Source: Ureibacillus massiliensis 4400831 = CIP 108448 = CCUG 49529
GTDB taxonomy: Bacteria; Bacillota; Bacilli; Bacillales_A; Planococcaceae
Assembly (NCBI RefSeq): GCF_000772965.1
Contig: NZ_JPVQ01000009.1
Span: forward strand, 41,310 to 105,309
Direction: 5' to 3'
DNA: 64,000 nt
Below are positions 44,160-51,449 of the stretch, piece by piece. Position 1 is the first letter of the stretch. Every line of letters begins with the position of its first letter. The notes below the pieces were generated by a model. The model ran no database searches, was not told the DNA's origin, and worked only from the letters and a program-made list of their open reading frames with translations. The position numbers and the translations under genes were made by a program.

Positions 44160-44594
44160 ATGAAAATAGATGATATTGATAAAAAAATAATAGTTGAGTT
44201 AGCTAATAATAGTCGTTTATCAATGAGTGAGCTTGGTAGAAGAGTTCACTTGTCCTCTCCCTCAGTGACTGAACGAGTAAGACAAATGGAGTCTTTTGGA
44301 ATAATAAAAAAATATACGGTGGAAATTGATTATGAAAAAATAGGGCTGCCTATTCAATGTATCATCGAAGCAACAGTCAAAAATGGCGATTATAAAAGAT
44401 TTAAACAATACATAGAAAGTCTACCTAATGTGGATTTTTGTTATAGAATTGCAGGAAATGCTTGCTATATGCTTAAAATGCAATTTGAGAATTTTGCTAA
44501 GGCGGAAGAGTTTATCGACACAGTAAATCCATATGCTTCTACTGTTACACACTTTATTTTTTCGGAAGTCCAAACGAATTTAACATTAGATTGA
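44160..44594 (+). CDS. Lrp/AsnC-family transcriptional regulator
   Basis: 144 residues. The N-terminal helix-turn-helix (DDIDKKIIVELANNSRLSMS then LSSPSVTERVRQMES) and the C-terminal RAM ligand-binding domain are complete. Lrp/AsnC proteins act as dimers to octamers sensing amino acids or related small molecules. The divergent AhpD-like gene is the likeliest local target; 121 bp separate the two starts. Ribosome site AGAGAGGG. Confidence 0.92.
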   Translation: MKIDDIDKKIIVELANNSRLSMSELGRRVHLSSPSVTERVRQMESFGIIKKYTVEIDYEKIGLPIQCIIEATVKNGDYKRFKQYIESLPNVDFCYRIAGNACYMLKMQFENFAKAEEFIDTVNPYASTVTHFIFSEVQTNLTLD

Positions 44595-44679
44595 TATTGA
44601 TGATTCTAACTATTGCAAGTGCTAATTAATAATTATGGTGGAATTTATATAAATGAGAGGGGAGGGGGGAGTGGAATAA

Positions 44680-44711
44680 GCAAAAAAGACCCCCATAGGA
44701 AGGTCTTTTGC
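44680..44711. terminator. Bidirectional terminator between lrp-type gene and prepilin-like gene
   Basis: GCAAAAAAGACC paired with GGTCTTTTGC; A/T-runs on both sides suit termination in both directions. Confidence 0.8.
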
Positions 44712-44715
44712 ATAG

Positions 44716-45174
44716 TTATTGTTCTTTCCAAGTTAACACATTATCAAGTTCATATATCAATCCGCCATTTTCTCTATCAAATACTTGGACTAAAGCTCGA
44801 GTTAGGTTAGGAATAGTCTCATGGGGTTGAAGACTAAATAATATATAATAGTCTGTTTCATTACTTTGTTTCTTTTCATAAATAGTTGTGACTTTATCGA
44901 CCTTATTTTCCTCATAGCCTAAGCTTGTAATTGCGTCTTTTTGTTGGTCAACTGTATAATCTACAGAAATTGATGAAGCTTGTGCAAATTCGTTTTGTGC
45001 AACTTCTTTTGCTGTAGCAATTTCTTCTTCTGAAAATGTTGCTTTATTAAAATATTGGAAGTAAATGGTTAAACCTCCACCAAGTAATAGCAGGAATATA
45101 ACAATGATTGAGATTGTTTTAACAGCACTACCACCTTGTTCATTAAGTACCTTTGACTTCGTAAACGTTTTCAC
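44716..45174 (-). CDS. Diverged PilV-like prepilin relative
   Basis: 152 residues. The N-terminus reads LNEQGGSAVKTISIIVIFLL: it keeps the NEQG leader ending and hydrophobic helix of the neighbouring prepilins but has no Glu at mature position 5, so it is not a classical pilin. The C-terminal part matches the PilV-like proteins at 47296 and 50375: QQKDAITSLGY against YEDAISNLGY, IPNLTRALVQVF against LPNLTPIIIKVF, and an end LDNVLTWKEQ against MENILAWR and MENTLQWRE. I infer a third paralog. GTG start with AGGTG 7 nt upstream. It forms its own unit, separated by a terminator from the triplets. Confidence 0.75.
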   Translation of the reverse strand: MKTFTKSKVLNEQGGSAVKTISIIVIFLLLLGGGLTIYFQYFNKATFSEEEIATAKEVAQNEFAQASSISVDYTVDQQKDAITSLGYEENKVDKVTTIYEKKQSNETDYYILFSLQPHETIPNLTRALVQVFDRENGGLIYELDNVLTWKEQ

Positions 45175-45289
45175 CTAAATGCACCTACTTTTCATTGTTG
45201 GTTGTCTTATAAATCTCTTGTCATGATTAATTTACACTAATTCAAACGAGAAAACCATGTACAAAAAGGGAACTTACGAGCAGGGAATT

Positions 45290-45321
45290 AAAAAGCCATT
45301 TTAACGAGTTGCTAAAATGGC
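45290..45321 (-). terminator. Terminator of second minor-pilin triplet
   Basis: Perfect 9-bp stem GCCATTTTA / TAAAATGGC; on the minus strand it is followed by TTTTT. It separates the triplet from the gene at 44716. Confidence 0.8.
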
Positions 45322-45381
45322 AGAAAGCTATTTAATTAGTAGAATCGATTTTACGAGTTCAGAAATGAACAAGTATAGACA

Positions 45382-46845
45382 TTACTCAACCTCTATAATT
45401 GGAGAGCCAATGATTTGTGTATCCGAACCTATGACTTTAACAAAAGTATTATCAATTCCAGGTTGACCAGTATCAGGGGGAGGGTTATTACAACTACCGT
45501 TTTCAGCTATATTAAGAGTGGAACCGCCATTGGCAGTAAACGTACCAGCTACAATGCTAGTTTTTATCTCCGCTCCGCCATTAAGATGAATATTTGAATT
45601 AGGAGCAAAAATCCCGCCAATAGTAGTTTCGGCTTGGCCATTTATTTTAACATCACCATTGCCTGCATAGATGAAGCCTGAAACTGTACTATCTTTGTTA
45701 ATATGAACTCCAGAATTTTTCACATATATTGAACCGTCAATTGAAAATCCACCATTAAAGTTTGAATTGCCCTTTACATACACCATCAAATCATTTGGAG
45801 TGCCGCTATGGTTAATTGTTAATCCAGTTTTATTGCCATTAGAATTCACCGTAAATTCATTATTTACATAAATATTCACTTTGCCATTTCCGATGATATT
45901 CACGGTTTTTCCGGAAACTTGTAAATTTTCAAAGTAAATATTTCTATCAGCATCACCGACATTGATTGTTATTTCGTTTGTGTTAAAATTTTGAACCCTA
46001 ATATCATTATTCAAAGTAATTACATTTGAATTAAGATCTATTGCAGGTAACCTTGACAGACTAGTAAAAGTACTATCTGGTGGGAAATCTGGTAGTGTAA
46101 AGTTAAATGGCGTATTCCACTGGATTTGACTTAAATATTTACTTTCATTGATAGTATGGCCAGACTTATCTTTGGACGGTGAAAAAATTGTGCCGTTTAT
46201 CGTTGTATTCCCGTTCAGTTGCATCGTGCCAGAAACATGGACTCCGGTACAAGGAGGAGAGTAAATTGGTAAACTTGGGTTTGATGGGTGACTATTTTCT
46301 ATAGTAATTTCTGTTGTTACAGGATCAAACTTAATAGAAAAAGTTTGATTCACAATTCTTTCTTGTTTAGTACCAATTCTCCCAATTGATTGAATTTTAT
46401 ATGTTAGATTCGGAGAAGAAGTATCTTTCTGTATTGTTACCAATGCCGTTGCAGGATTATTGAAAACAGGAGTAAATGAATACTCGGTATGATTTTGTAT
46501 CGTTATTATGTCGTTTTCAATATAGTTTAGAAAAGTTTCTTCAAAATTAAATTGTGTCATTGGATCTAGATGGCTACTATAATGTGCTTCTTGTAGTTGT
46601 AATGTTTTATGAAATGCTTCTTGAACAATAGTCTCAAGCTCGGCTTTTTTCTCAACTAAACCAGCTTCAGCGAGGTAATAAACCGCTTGATCCTCTCGTT
46701 CATTTGTTGAGATTTTTTTAGTATTTGCAGAAATGGTAAAGATGCTTAAACCTAATACCGTGAAAATAGCAATCGCAAATATTGCTAATAGTAAAGAGTA
46801 TCCTTGTTCATTCGAAATGGTTGAATAGAATATACGTCTAAACAT
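45382..46845 (-). CDS. Large PilX-like minor pilin with beta-helix-like domain (set 2)
   Basis: 487 residues. Leader ISNEQG, then YSLLLAIFAIAIFTVLGLSI, a prepilin-type helix without Glu5, followed by TNEREDQAVYYLAEAGLVEK, which is the PilX/GspK-like N-terminal signature. After about residue 190 the chain turns into short Gly/Asn-rich strands (HVSGTMQLNGNTTINGTIFS, KINGQAETTIGGIFAPNSNI) resembling bactofilin-type or right-handed beta-helix repeats. PilX-like subunits cap or prime pilus tips; the added domain could bind surfaces. Its paralog is at 47936. The start follows AAGGAGTGGG at the end of the PilW-like gene, directly adjacent. Confidence 0.82.
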   Translation of the reverse strand: MFRRIFYSTISNEQGYSLLLAIFAIAIFTVLGLSIFTISANTKKISTNEREDQAVYYLAEAGLVEKKAELETIVQEAFHKTLQLQEAHYSSHLDPMTQFNFEETFLNYIENDIITIQNHTEYSFTPVFNNPATALVTIQKDTSSPNLTYKIQSIGRIGTKQERIVNQTFSIKFDPVTTEITIENSHPSNPSLPIYSPPCTGVHVSGTMQLNGNTTINGTIFSPSKDKSGHTINESKYLSQIQWNTPFNFTLPDFPPDSTFTSLSRLPAIDLNSNVITLNNDIRVQNFNTNEITINVGDADRNIYFENLQVSGKTVNIIGNGKVNIYVNNEFTVNSNGNKTGLTINHSGTPNDLMVYVKGNSNFNGGFSIDGSIYVKNSGVHINKDSTVSGFIYAGNGDVKINGQAETTIGGIFAPNSNIHLNGGAEIKTSIVAGTFTANGGSTLNIAENGSCNNPPPDTGQPGIDNTFVKVIGSDTQIIGSPIIEVE

Positions 46846-47295
46846 TTAATTCCCACTCCTTACTACAATTTGTGTTGATATTTCATTACTTTCGTTCTGC
46901 AGTTTAATGTTGATAATCTCCACATTTAATCCATTTTTTGAAAAAATAAATTCTACTACATTATCTATGTAAGGGTCTCCGTTTTTAATGAGCTTTTTTT
47001 CTATCGGAAAGTATTCAAGACGATCTATTGAACCTGATTCATCTTTTATAGTCATTCTATTAGCACTTGTACTTTCAACACTAAGAGCTTTTCTTAAATC
47101 TTTTGTAAATAGTTTTAAACTATATGATAGATCGAACAATTCTTGATTTGTTTGAGATTGATCTTCGTATTGTTCTTTTCCTTGAATAATCACGCCAAAT
47201 AAAATAGAGCCCACAATTGATAAAATAATAACGATTGCTAGTACTTCTACTAAACTACTCCCTTTTTCATTAAAATAGTAATCATTATTTTTCAT
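46846..47295 (-). CDS. PilW-like minor prepilin (set 2)
   Basis: 149 residues. Leader NEKG followed by SSLVEVLAIVIILSIVGSIL, with Glu5 present, is a standard type IV prepilin N-terminus; the middle (LFDLSYSLKLFTKDLRKALS) matches the PilW/PulJ pattern and its paralog at 49952 (LIDVAYVLKVLTREIRKTDI). Cleaved by PilD (59738) and inserted in the pilus. The ATG directly follows the stop of the PilV-like gene, whose last codons provide the ribosome site. Confidence 0.85.
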   Translation of the reverse strand: MKNNDYYFNEKGSSLVEVLAIVIILSIVGSILFGVIIQGKEQYEDQSQTNQELFDLSYSLKLFTKDLRKALSVESTSANRMTIKDESGSIDRLEYFPIEKKLIKNGDPYIDNVVEFIFSKNGLNVEIINIKLQNESNEISTQIVVRSGN

Positions 47296-47733
47296 CTACT
47301 CCCTCCATTGAAGAGTATTTTCCATTTGTGCTTTAATCACTTCTTTTGATTCATTAACTTCTATTACATATATAACGACTCTCGTTAAGTGGTTGTAGCC
47401 ATTAACTGGTGTTTGAACAGTTAACTTTATATAATTCTTTGAATCTATCGTTTTTGTATAATAATCATCTATTTTTGTATATCCTAAATTAGATATAGCA
47501 TCTTCATAGTTGTTTATTGAGTAAACTCCATTTTTTGTTTGTAAATAAAGCTCCTCCATATTTTTTTGTGCAATATACGTTGCATCAACGATTTCTTCAG
47601 AGGTTTGAGTCGTTTTTGCCGATTGTAAAAACATTCCGAAAAAACCTAATAGGATAATCGTCAAAATAACAACAGATGCAACTACTTCAATTAATGAAAT
47701 ACCAGATTCATTATTCATATTAGATAGCTTCAA
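47296..47733 (-). CDS. PilV-like minor prepilin (set 2)
   Basis: 145 residues from a TTG at 47733. The first ATG of the frame (47763) has no ribosome site, while GAGGT lies 10 nt before this TTG and gives the leader MKLSNMNNESG, like MLKKLNKMRSEDG of its paralog. ISLIEVVASVVILTIILLGF is a normal prepilin helix with Glu5; the segment EEIVDATYIAQKNMEELYLQ is the PilV/PulI signature. The chain ends MENTLQWRE, whose codons TGG AGG GAG form the ribosome site for the next gene. Confidence 0.82.
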   Translation of the reverse strand: MKLSNMNNESGISLIEVVASVVILTIILLGFFGMFLQSAKTTQTSEEIVDATYIAQKNMEELYLQTKNGVYSINNYEDAISNLGYTKIDDYYTKTIDSKNYIKLTVQTPVNGYNHLTRVVIYVIEVNESKEVIKAQMENTLQWRE

Positions 47734-47880
47734 TAGTTCATCAACCTCATTTGCGAAATACATATTCGAATTAATAGAATATTGTAATTTATTACTAATA
47801 ATTTAATAATACCAAAGATTTACGTGTGATAAAAGTCTTAGTGAAACTATCCAAATAATGACAAGTGCGCCTACATCCAA

Positions 47881-47913
47881 AACAAAAAGCCTCTGTTTTA
47901 TGACAGAAGCTTT
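47881..47913 (-). terminator. Terminator between minor-pilin triplets
   Basis: On the minus strand AAAGCTTCTGT / ACAGAGGCTTT (one mismatch) is followed by a T-rich tail, 23 bp after the stop of the 669-residue pilin. It makes the two triplets separate transcription units. Confidence 0.75.
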
Positions 47914-47935
47914 ATAGTTTAATGATGTTATTTAC

Positions 47936-49945
47936 TTATTCTTCTTCTAATAATGAGTGTAGGTATACTAAATCGTAGGCCTGTAAATAATTTTTTACAA
48001 TCACTGTTGTTTTTGTACCATCACCAGTACCGGGGTTTATAATTCCACCATCCTGTTGAGGGGGGATAATCGTTGCGCCGCCAGACATTGTATAGTTTTT
48101 TGCTACGACATTTCCTTTTATAGTTCCGTTACTATGAATAAATTCACTATTTGGTGCTAAAAACAATTGTTCAGTTACCGAACTGCCACCTGTAACGGTA
48201 ACTTTATTGTTACCATAAACGTAAACATTCCCTTTAACGCTTCCACCTGACGTAAATGTAACATCAGCGTTTTTTATATGAAGGCTTGAGTTTATATTGA
48301 GATCACTTCCAAAAGTAATCGGATTTGTACCTGAATAGTAAATGTTAGCCGAAGAATGGTTATTATTATTACTATTGAACGATCCACCAGAATAATTTAA
48401 ATTATTTAACACATATATATTTAAAACTCCTGGGTTAACGAGGTTAATGTGACCTGCTACGTTTAGTGAATCTACAAAAATAGACCGTGTTTCACCTTTT
48501 AAGTCAATGTTTAAACTATTATAACTATCAATATTGATATTACTGAAATACATATCCCTTGATAAATCTAATGTATAGCCATTTGTTTTATAATGTGAAA
48601 TGTTTAAAACACCGTTTTTTATTACATCTACATCACTGTTTGAATCACTGTTAAATACGGTTGCATTTGGTGCTACCGCAACGCCGCTTTTACTTTTGAA
48701 TGTAGAAGAAACATCTGGGAGTGTCGGCATTTGTTCTGTACATGAGTTTATAATATCACCGTACTCATTTGTATTGATAAAATCATCATTCAAAATAATA
48801 TTTTTCTCATTAGCAGATAGTGGTTTTAATTTTGAACCTGCGTCTACATTTTGATTGAATTGAATCGACCCACCATATCGATAATTGCCACCTACATTAA
48901 ACCATTGTCTTACATAAATGTTATTAAGGGCAATGATATCTTTTGCAATACTAGGGTATGCAAGAATATCGACATTATTTTTGGAAAGGACATTGCCATT
49001 TACATTCCCACTTGAAGCGGTAATCGTATCAACAGCTTTAATGTCACCTTTTACTGTGCCACCAGTAATGTTAATTTTTTGGCCAGCCGATACAGTGCCG
49101 TTAATGGTACCCCCAGTAATGGTAATATTCTTAGGGGAATACACGTTTTTAATACCTTCTGAACCTTTAATCTCAATATCCTCCGTTGAAAATACATTCC
49201 CGCTAAGTGAAGCACCGCTATTGTTAATAACTAACTTCGATTTCGAATAAATATCTCCAGTTATTGAGCCGCTACCAGCATTGACTGAACCGTTCGTAAA
49301 AAGGGCATAACACGCTTTTACTTCATAAGGGTCAGTATTATCTTCTATAACAACTTCTACCTCTTCAACTTCAGCGTTTAATGTGATTTCTACCTTTTGA
49401 GAAACATTTCTCATTTTGTTTTCAACCAGTCCATTTGATCTAATTATATATGTTAGCTTTTTGGAATTGGATTCTGTACTAAGGAATTCAACTGTTGTTT
49501 CTGAAACTGGTAGTGCTGCGTTATTTAACTGCTTTTCATACTGTTTATTAATATTTTCAGATATAAAATTAGTGGTAGGGTTTACTCCGTTAAAGTAAAG
49601 GGCATTAATTTTATTTTTTGTTTTCTGTATAAAGTTCCCTTCGAAATCGTATTCAGATTTTTCCACTGGATCTTCAATAGCGTTATATGTTTCCAAAGTT
49701 TCAGAGTAAGCTGATTTCGCAATTTCATGGAGACTAGTACGCATTTCAACAAGTCCAGCTTCGGCAATGTAAAAGGCTGATTGATCATCTCTTTCGGTAT
49801 TCATTGTTTTCAGCGTATTTGAAGAAAGCGCTAGTAAGCCAGTGCCGACTATACTCAATACGACAAAAACAAGAAGAACTAAAATGAGAGTATAGCCATT
49901 TTCGTTATTAGGATCATTGTGTTTATTTTTAAATGGCCACATCAT
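47936..49945 (-). CDS. Very large PilX-like minor pilin with beta-helix-like domain (set 1)
   Basis: 669 residues, roughly three to four times the size of an ordinary pilin. Leader NNENG then YTLILVLLVFVVLSIVGTGL without Glu5, then TERDDQSAFYIAEAGLVEMR, the PilX-like signature also seen in the paralog at 45382. From about residue 210 the chain consists of short repeating strands such as SGASLSGNVFSTEDIEIKGS and ITGGTINGTVSAGQKINITG, very like bactofilin or pectate-lyase-type beta-helix coils. Probably a tip-associated, elongated adhesin-like subunit; that role is inferred. AAGGCGGTGA precedes the ATG-ATG start. Confidence 0.82.
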   Translation of the reverse strand: MMWPFKNKHNDPNNENGYTLILVLLVFVVLSIVGTGLLALSSNTLKTMNTERDDQSAFYIAEAGLVEMRTSLHEIAKSAYSETLETYNAIEDPVEKSEYDFEGNFIQKTKNKINALYFNGVNPTTNFISENINKQYEKQLNNAALPVSETTVEFLSTESNSKKLTYIIRSNGLVENKMRNVSQKVEITLNAEVEEVEVVIEDNTDPYEVKACYALFTNGSVNAGSGSITGDIYSKSKLVINNSGASLSGNVFSTEDIEIKGSEGIKNVYSPKNITITGGTINGTVSAGQKINITGGTVKGDIKAVDTITASSGNVNGNVLSKNNVDILAYPSIAKDIIALNNIYVRQWFNVGGNYRYGGSIQFNQNVDAGSKLKPLSANEKNIILNDDFINTNEYGDIINSCTEQMPTLPDVSSTFKSKSGVAVAPNATVFNSDSNSDVDVIKNGVLNISHYKTNGYTLDLSRDMYFSNINIDSYNSLNIDLKGETRSIFVDSLNVAGHINLVNPGVLNIYVLNNLNYSGGSFNSNNNNHSSANIYYSGTNPITFGSDLNINSSLHIKNADVTFTSGGSVKGNVYVYGNNKVTVTGGSSVTEQLFLAPNSEFIHSNGTIKGNVVAKNYTMSGGATIIPPQQDGGIINPGTGDGTKTTVIVKNYLQAYDLVYLHSLLEEE

Positions 49946-49951
49946 CTATCA

Positions 49952-50368
49952 TCACCGCCTTAATACAATTTCAGTTTTTTGCGTAATTCCATCGATGCTT
50001 GTGATTTGAATCGTAATTTTATTCAATACCTTATTTACTTGAAATTGATTAATATTATTTTGAAAAACATCCCCATTTTTAGTAATGGTATTATCTGCTG
50101 AATTGAAGGTATAAATATCATTATCGATGATTAGAGTATCATTATTTTGCACTTCAACAATATCAGTTTTGCGAATTTCTCTTGTTAGCACTTTTAAAAC
50201 ATATGCAACGTCGATTAATTGTAAATTTTTATCTCTTTGGGTTTGTGCTTGGTTTTGACCATTTAAAAAAATACTAAAAAGGACAATCATAATAATTGAA
50301 GAAATAACAATTACCGCTAACAGTTCAACTAAGGTTAATCCTTTATTATTTTTAAGCAAGCTTTTCAT
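49952..50368 (-). CDS. PilW-like minor prepilin (set 1)
   Basis: 138 residues. Leader MKSLLKNNKG, then LTLVELLAVIVISSIIMIVL with Glu5; the middle LIDVAYVLKVLTREIRKTDI matches its paralog at 46846. Second gene of the triplet, six bases after the PilV-like stop codon. Substrate of the prepilin peptidase PilD. Confidence 0.86.
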   Translation of the reverse strand: MKSLLKNNKGLTLVELLAVIVISSIIMIVLFSIFLNGQNQAQTQRDKNLQLIDVAYVLKVLTREIRKTDIVEVQNNDTLIIDNDIYTFNSADNTITKNGDVFQNNINQFQVNKVLNKITIQITSIDGITQKTEIVLRR

Positions 50369-50374
50369 ATAAAG

Positions 50375-50833
50375 TTATCTCCATGCTAATATGTTTTCCA
50401 TTTGAGCAGTTAGTTTCTCTTCGCTATTCCTAACTTCAAATACTTTAATGATGATTGGGGTCAGATTAGGTAAGCTACTATGATTTCTAAGTTCAAGTTG
50501 AATGATGACTTCATTACTCTCTATTATTTTCGTTTTCCTAAATATTAGAGCTCCATTAGTCGAAATGGGGGGTGGATAATTTAATTGGTTTTGAATGCTA
50601 GTAATTCTTTCATCAAAATTACTAGAATTACTTACGGCAAAAGCGTTCTCCATTTCAGTTTGAGCAATATAAGTGGCATCGATTATATTTTCTGAAACTT
50701 CTCTAGTTTTCATCGCTTGGATAATTAGTGAGAAAATGCTTAGCAAAATAATAGTAAGGATGACTAATGAAATAATAACTTCTATCAAGCTAAATCCGTC
50801 TTCACTTCGCATTTTATTTAACTTTTTTAACAT
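50375..50833 (-). CDS. PilV-like minor prepilin (set 1)
   Basis: 152 residues. Leader MLKKLNKMRSEDG, then FSLIEVIISLVILTIILLSI with Glu5; ENIIDATYIAQTEMENAFAV is the PilV/PulI-type helix. It is the first gene of the minus-strand cluster, preceded by GGTGAT and, 100 bp further up, a sigma-A-like promoter. Its end MENILAWR is shared with the paralogs at 47296 and 44716. Confidence 0.86.
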   Translation of the reverse strand: MLKKLNKMRSEDGFSLIEVIISLVILTIILLSIFSLIIQAMKTREVSENIIDATYIAQTEMENAFAVSNSSNFDERITSIQNQLNYPPPISTNGALIFRKTKIIESNEVIIQLELRNHSSLPNLTPIIIKVFEVRNSEEKLTAQMENILAWR

Positions 50834-50937
50834 ATATCATCACCATCTTTTTACTCCAAATCAACTTTAAAAAATAGAAACAACAACCTATTCACTTTAA
50901 TGGAAGAGGAAATATGAAATCAATTTGAGAATTAATA

Positions 50938-50966
50938 AATATAGATCTGTAATAATGTTTTATCAA
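50938..50966 (-). promoter_or_regulatory. Candidate promoter of minor-pilin set 1
   Basis: On the minus strand TTGATA (50966-50961), 17-bp spacer, TATATT (50943-50938), about 105 bp before the first PilV-like gene. The region is AT-rich, so chance matches are possible. Confidence 0.45.
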
Positions 50967-50993
50967 TATAGTTATACAATTTAGTATAGTTAA

Positions 50994-51022
50994 TTGTACA
51001 AATAATGGAGTGGTTTTAATAT
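50994..51022 (+). promoter_or_regulatory. Candidate promoter of main pilus operon
   Basis: TTGTAC (50994-50999), 17-bp spacer, TAATAT (51017-51022). If used, the operon has a leader of about 420 nt. Weak evidence because of AT-richness. Confidence 0.3.
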
Positions 51023-51449
51023 AAAAGTTATAGAATTGTTCATTTTTATTCCATAATTATTAATATAATGCGAAAAAAAGACTATATAGATTGAAATTTT
51101 TTATATAATTTAGTAATTAATAGTATTATAGTTTTTTTGTAAAATCTTTCTGCAAGATATTCCATAACATATTTCCTATGTTTTAGCTAAAAATAATGAA
51201 AACTGTAAATTAACTTTACAATACATTGTTATGATAGACGAAAAAGTATAAATAATGCATTTCTAATTATAGTACGAAAATTTATGTACATTCTTTTAAA
51301 TAAGCTGAAAATGGATATACAATTTATCCTGATTTGTGTATTCTTAGCAATATAAGACATTAGTATTATATTTTTCTAAATATATGTGCGAAGGTGTGAA
51401 AAAATATACACTTTATGTTAAATTCTAGTAATTTTATGGGGTGAGAATC

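Larger units (their letters stand above)
50834..51449. other. AT-rich divergent region between the two pilus gene sets
   Basis: About 616 bp, strongly AT-rich. Two promoter candidates are given separately. I saw no cyclic-di-GMP riboswitch-like structure and no open frame with a ribosome site. Confidence 0.5.

Noticed and set aside
48918..49250. 110-codon plus-strand frame opposite the large pilin
   Set aside because: Antisense to the repetitive domain of the 669-residue pilin; no ribosome site.
50834..51449. Cyclic-di-GMP riboswitch upstream of the pilus operon, as in some clostridia
   Set aside because: No matching conserved core was seen in this AT-rich stretch; a covariance search would settle it.
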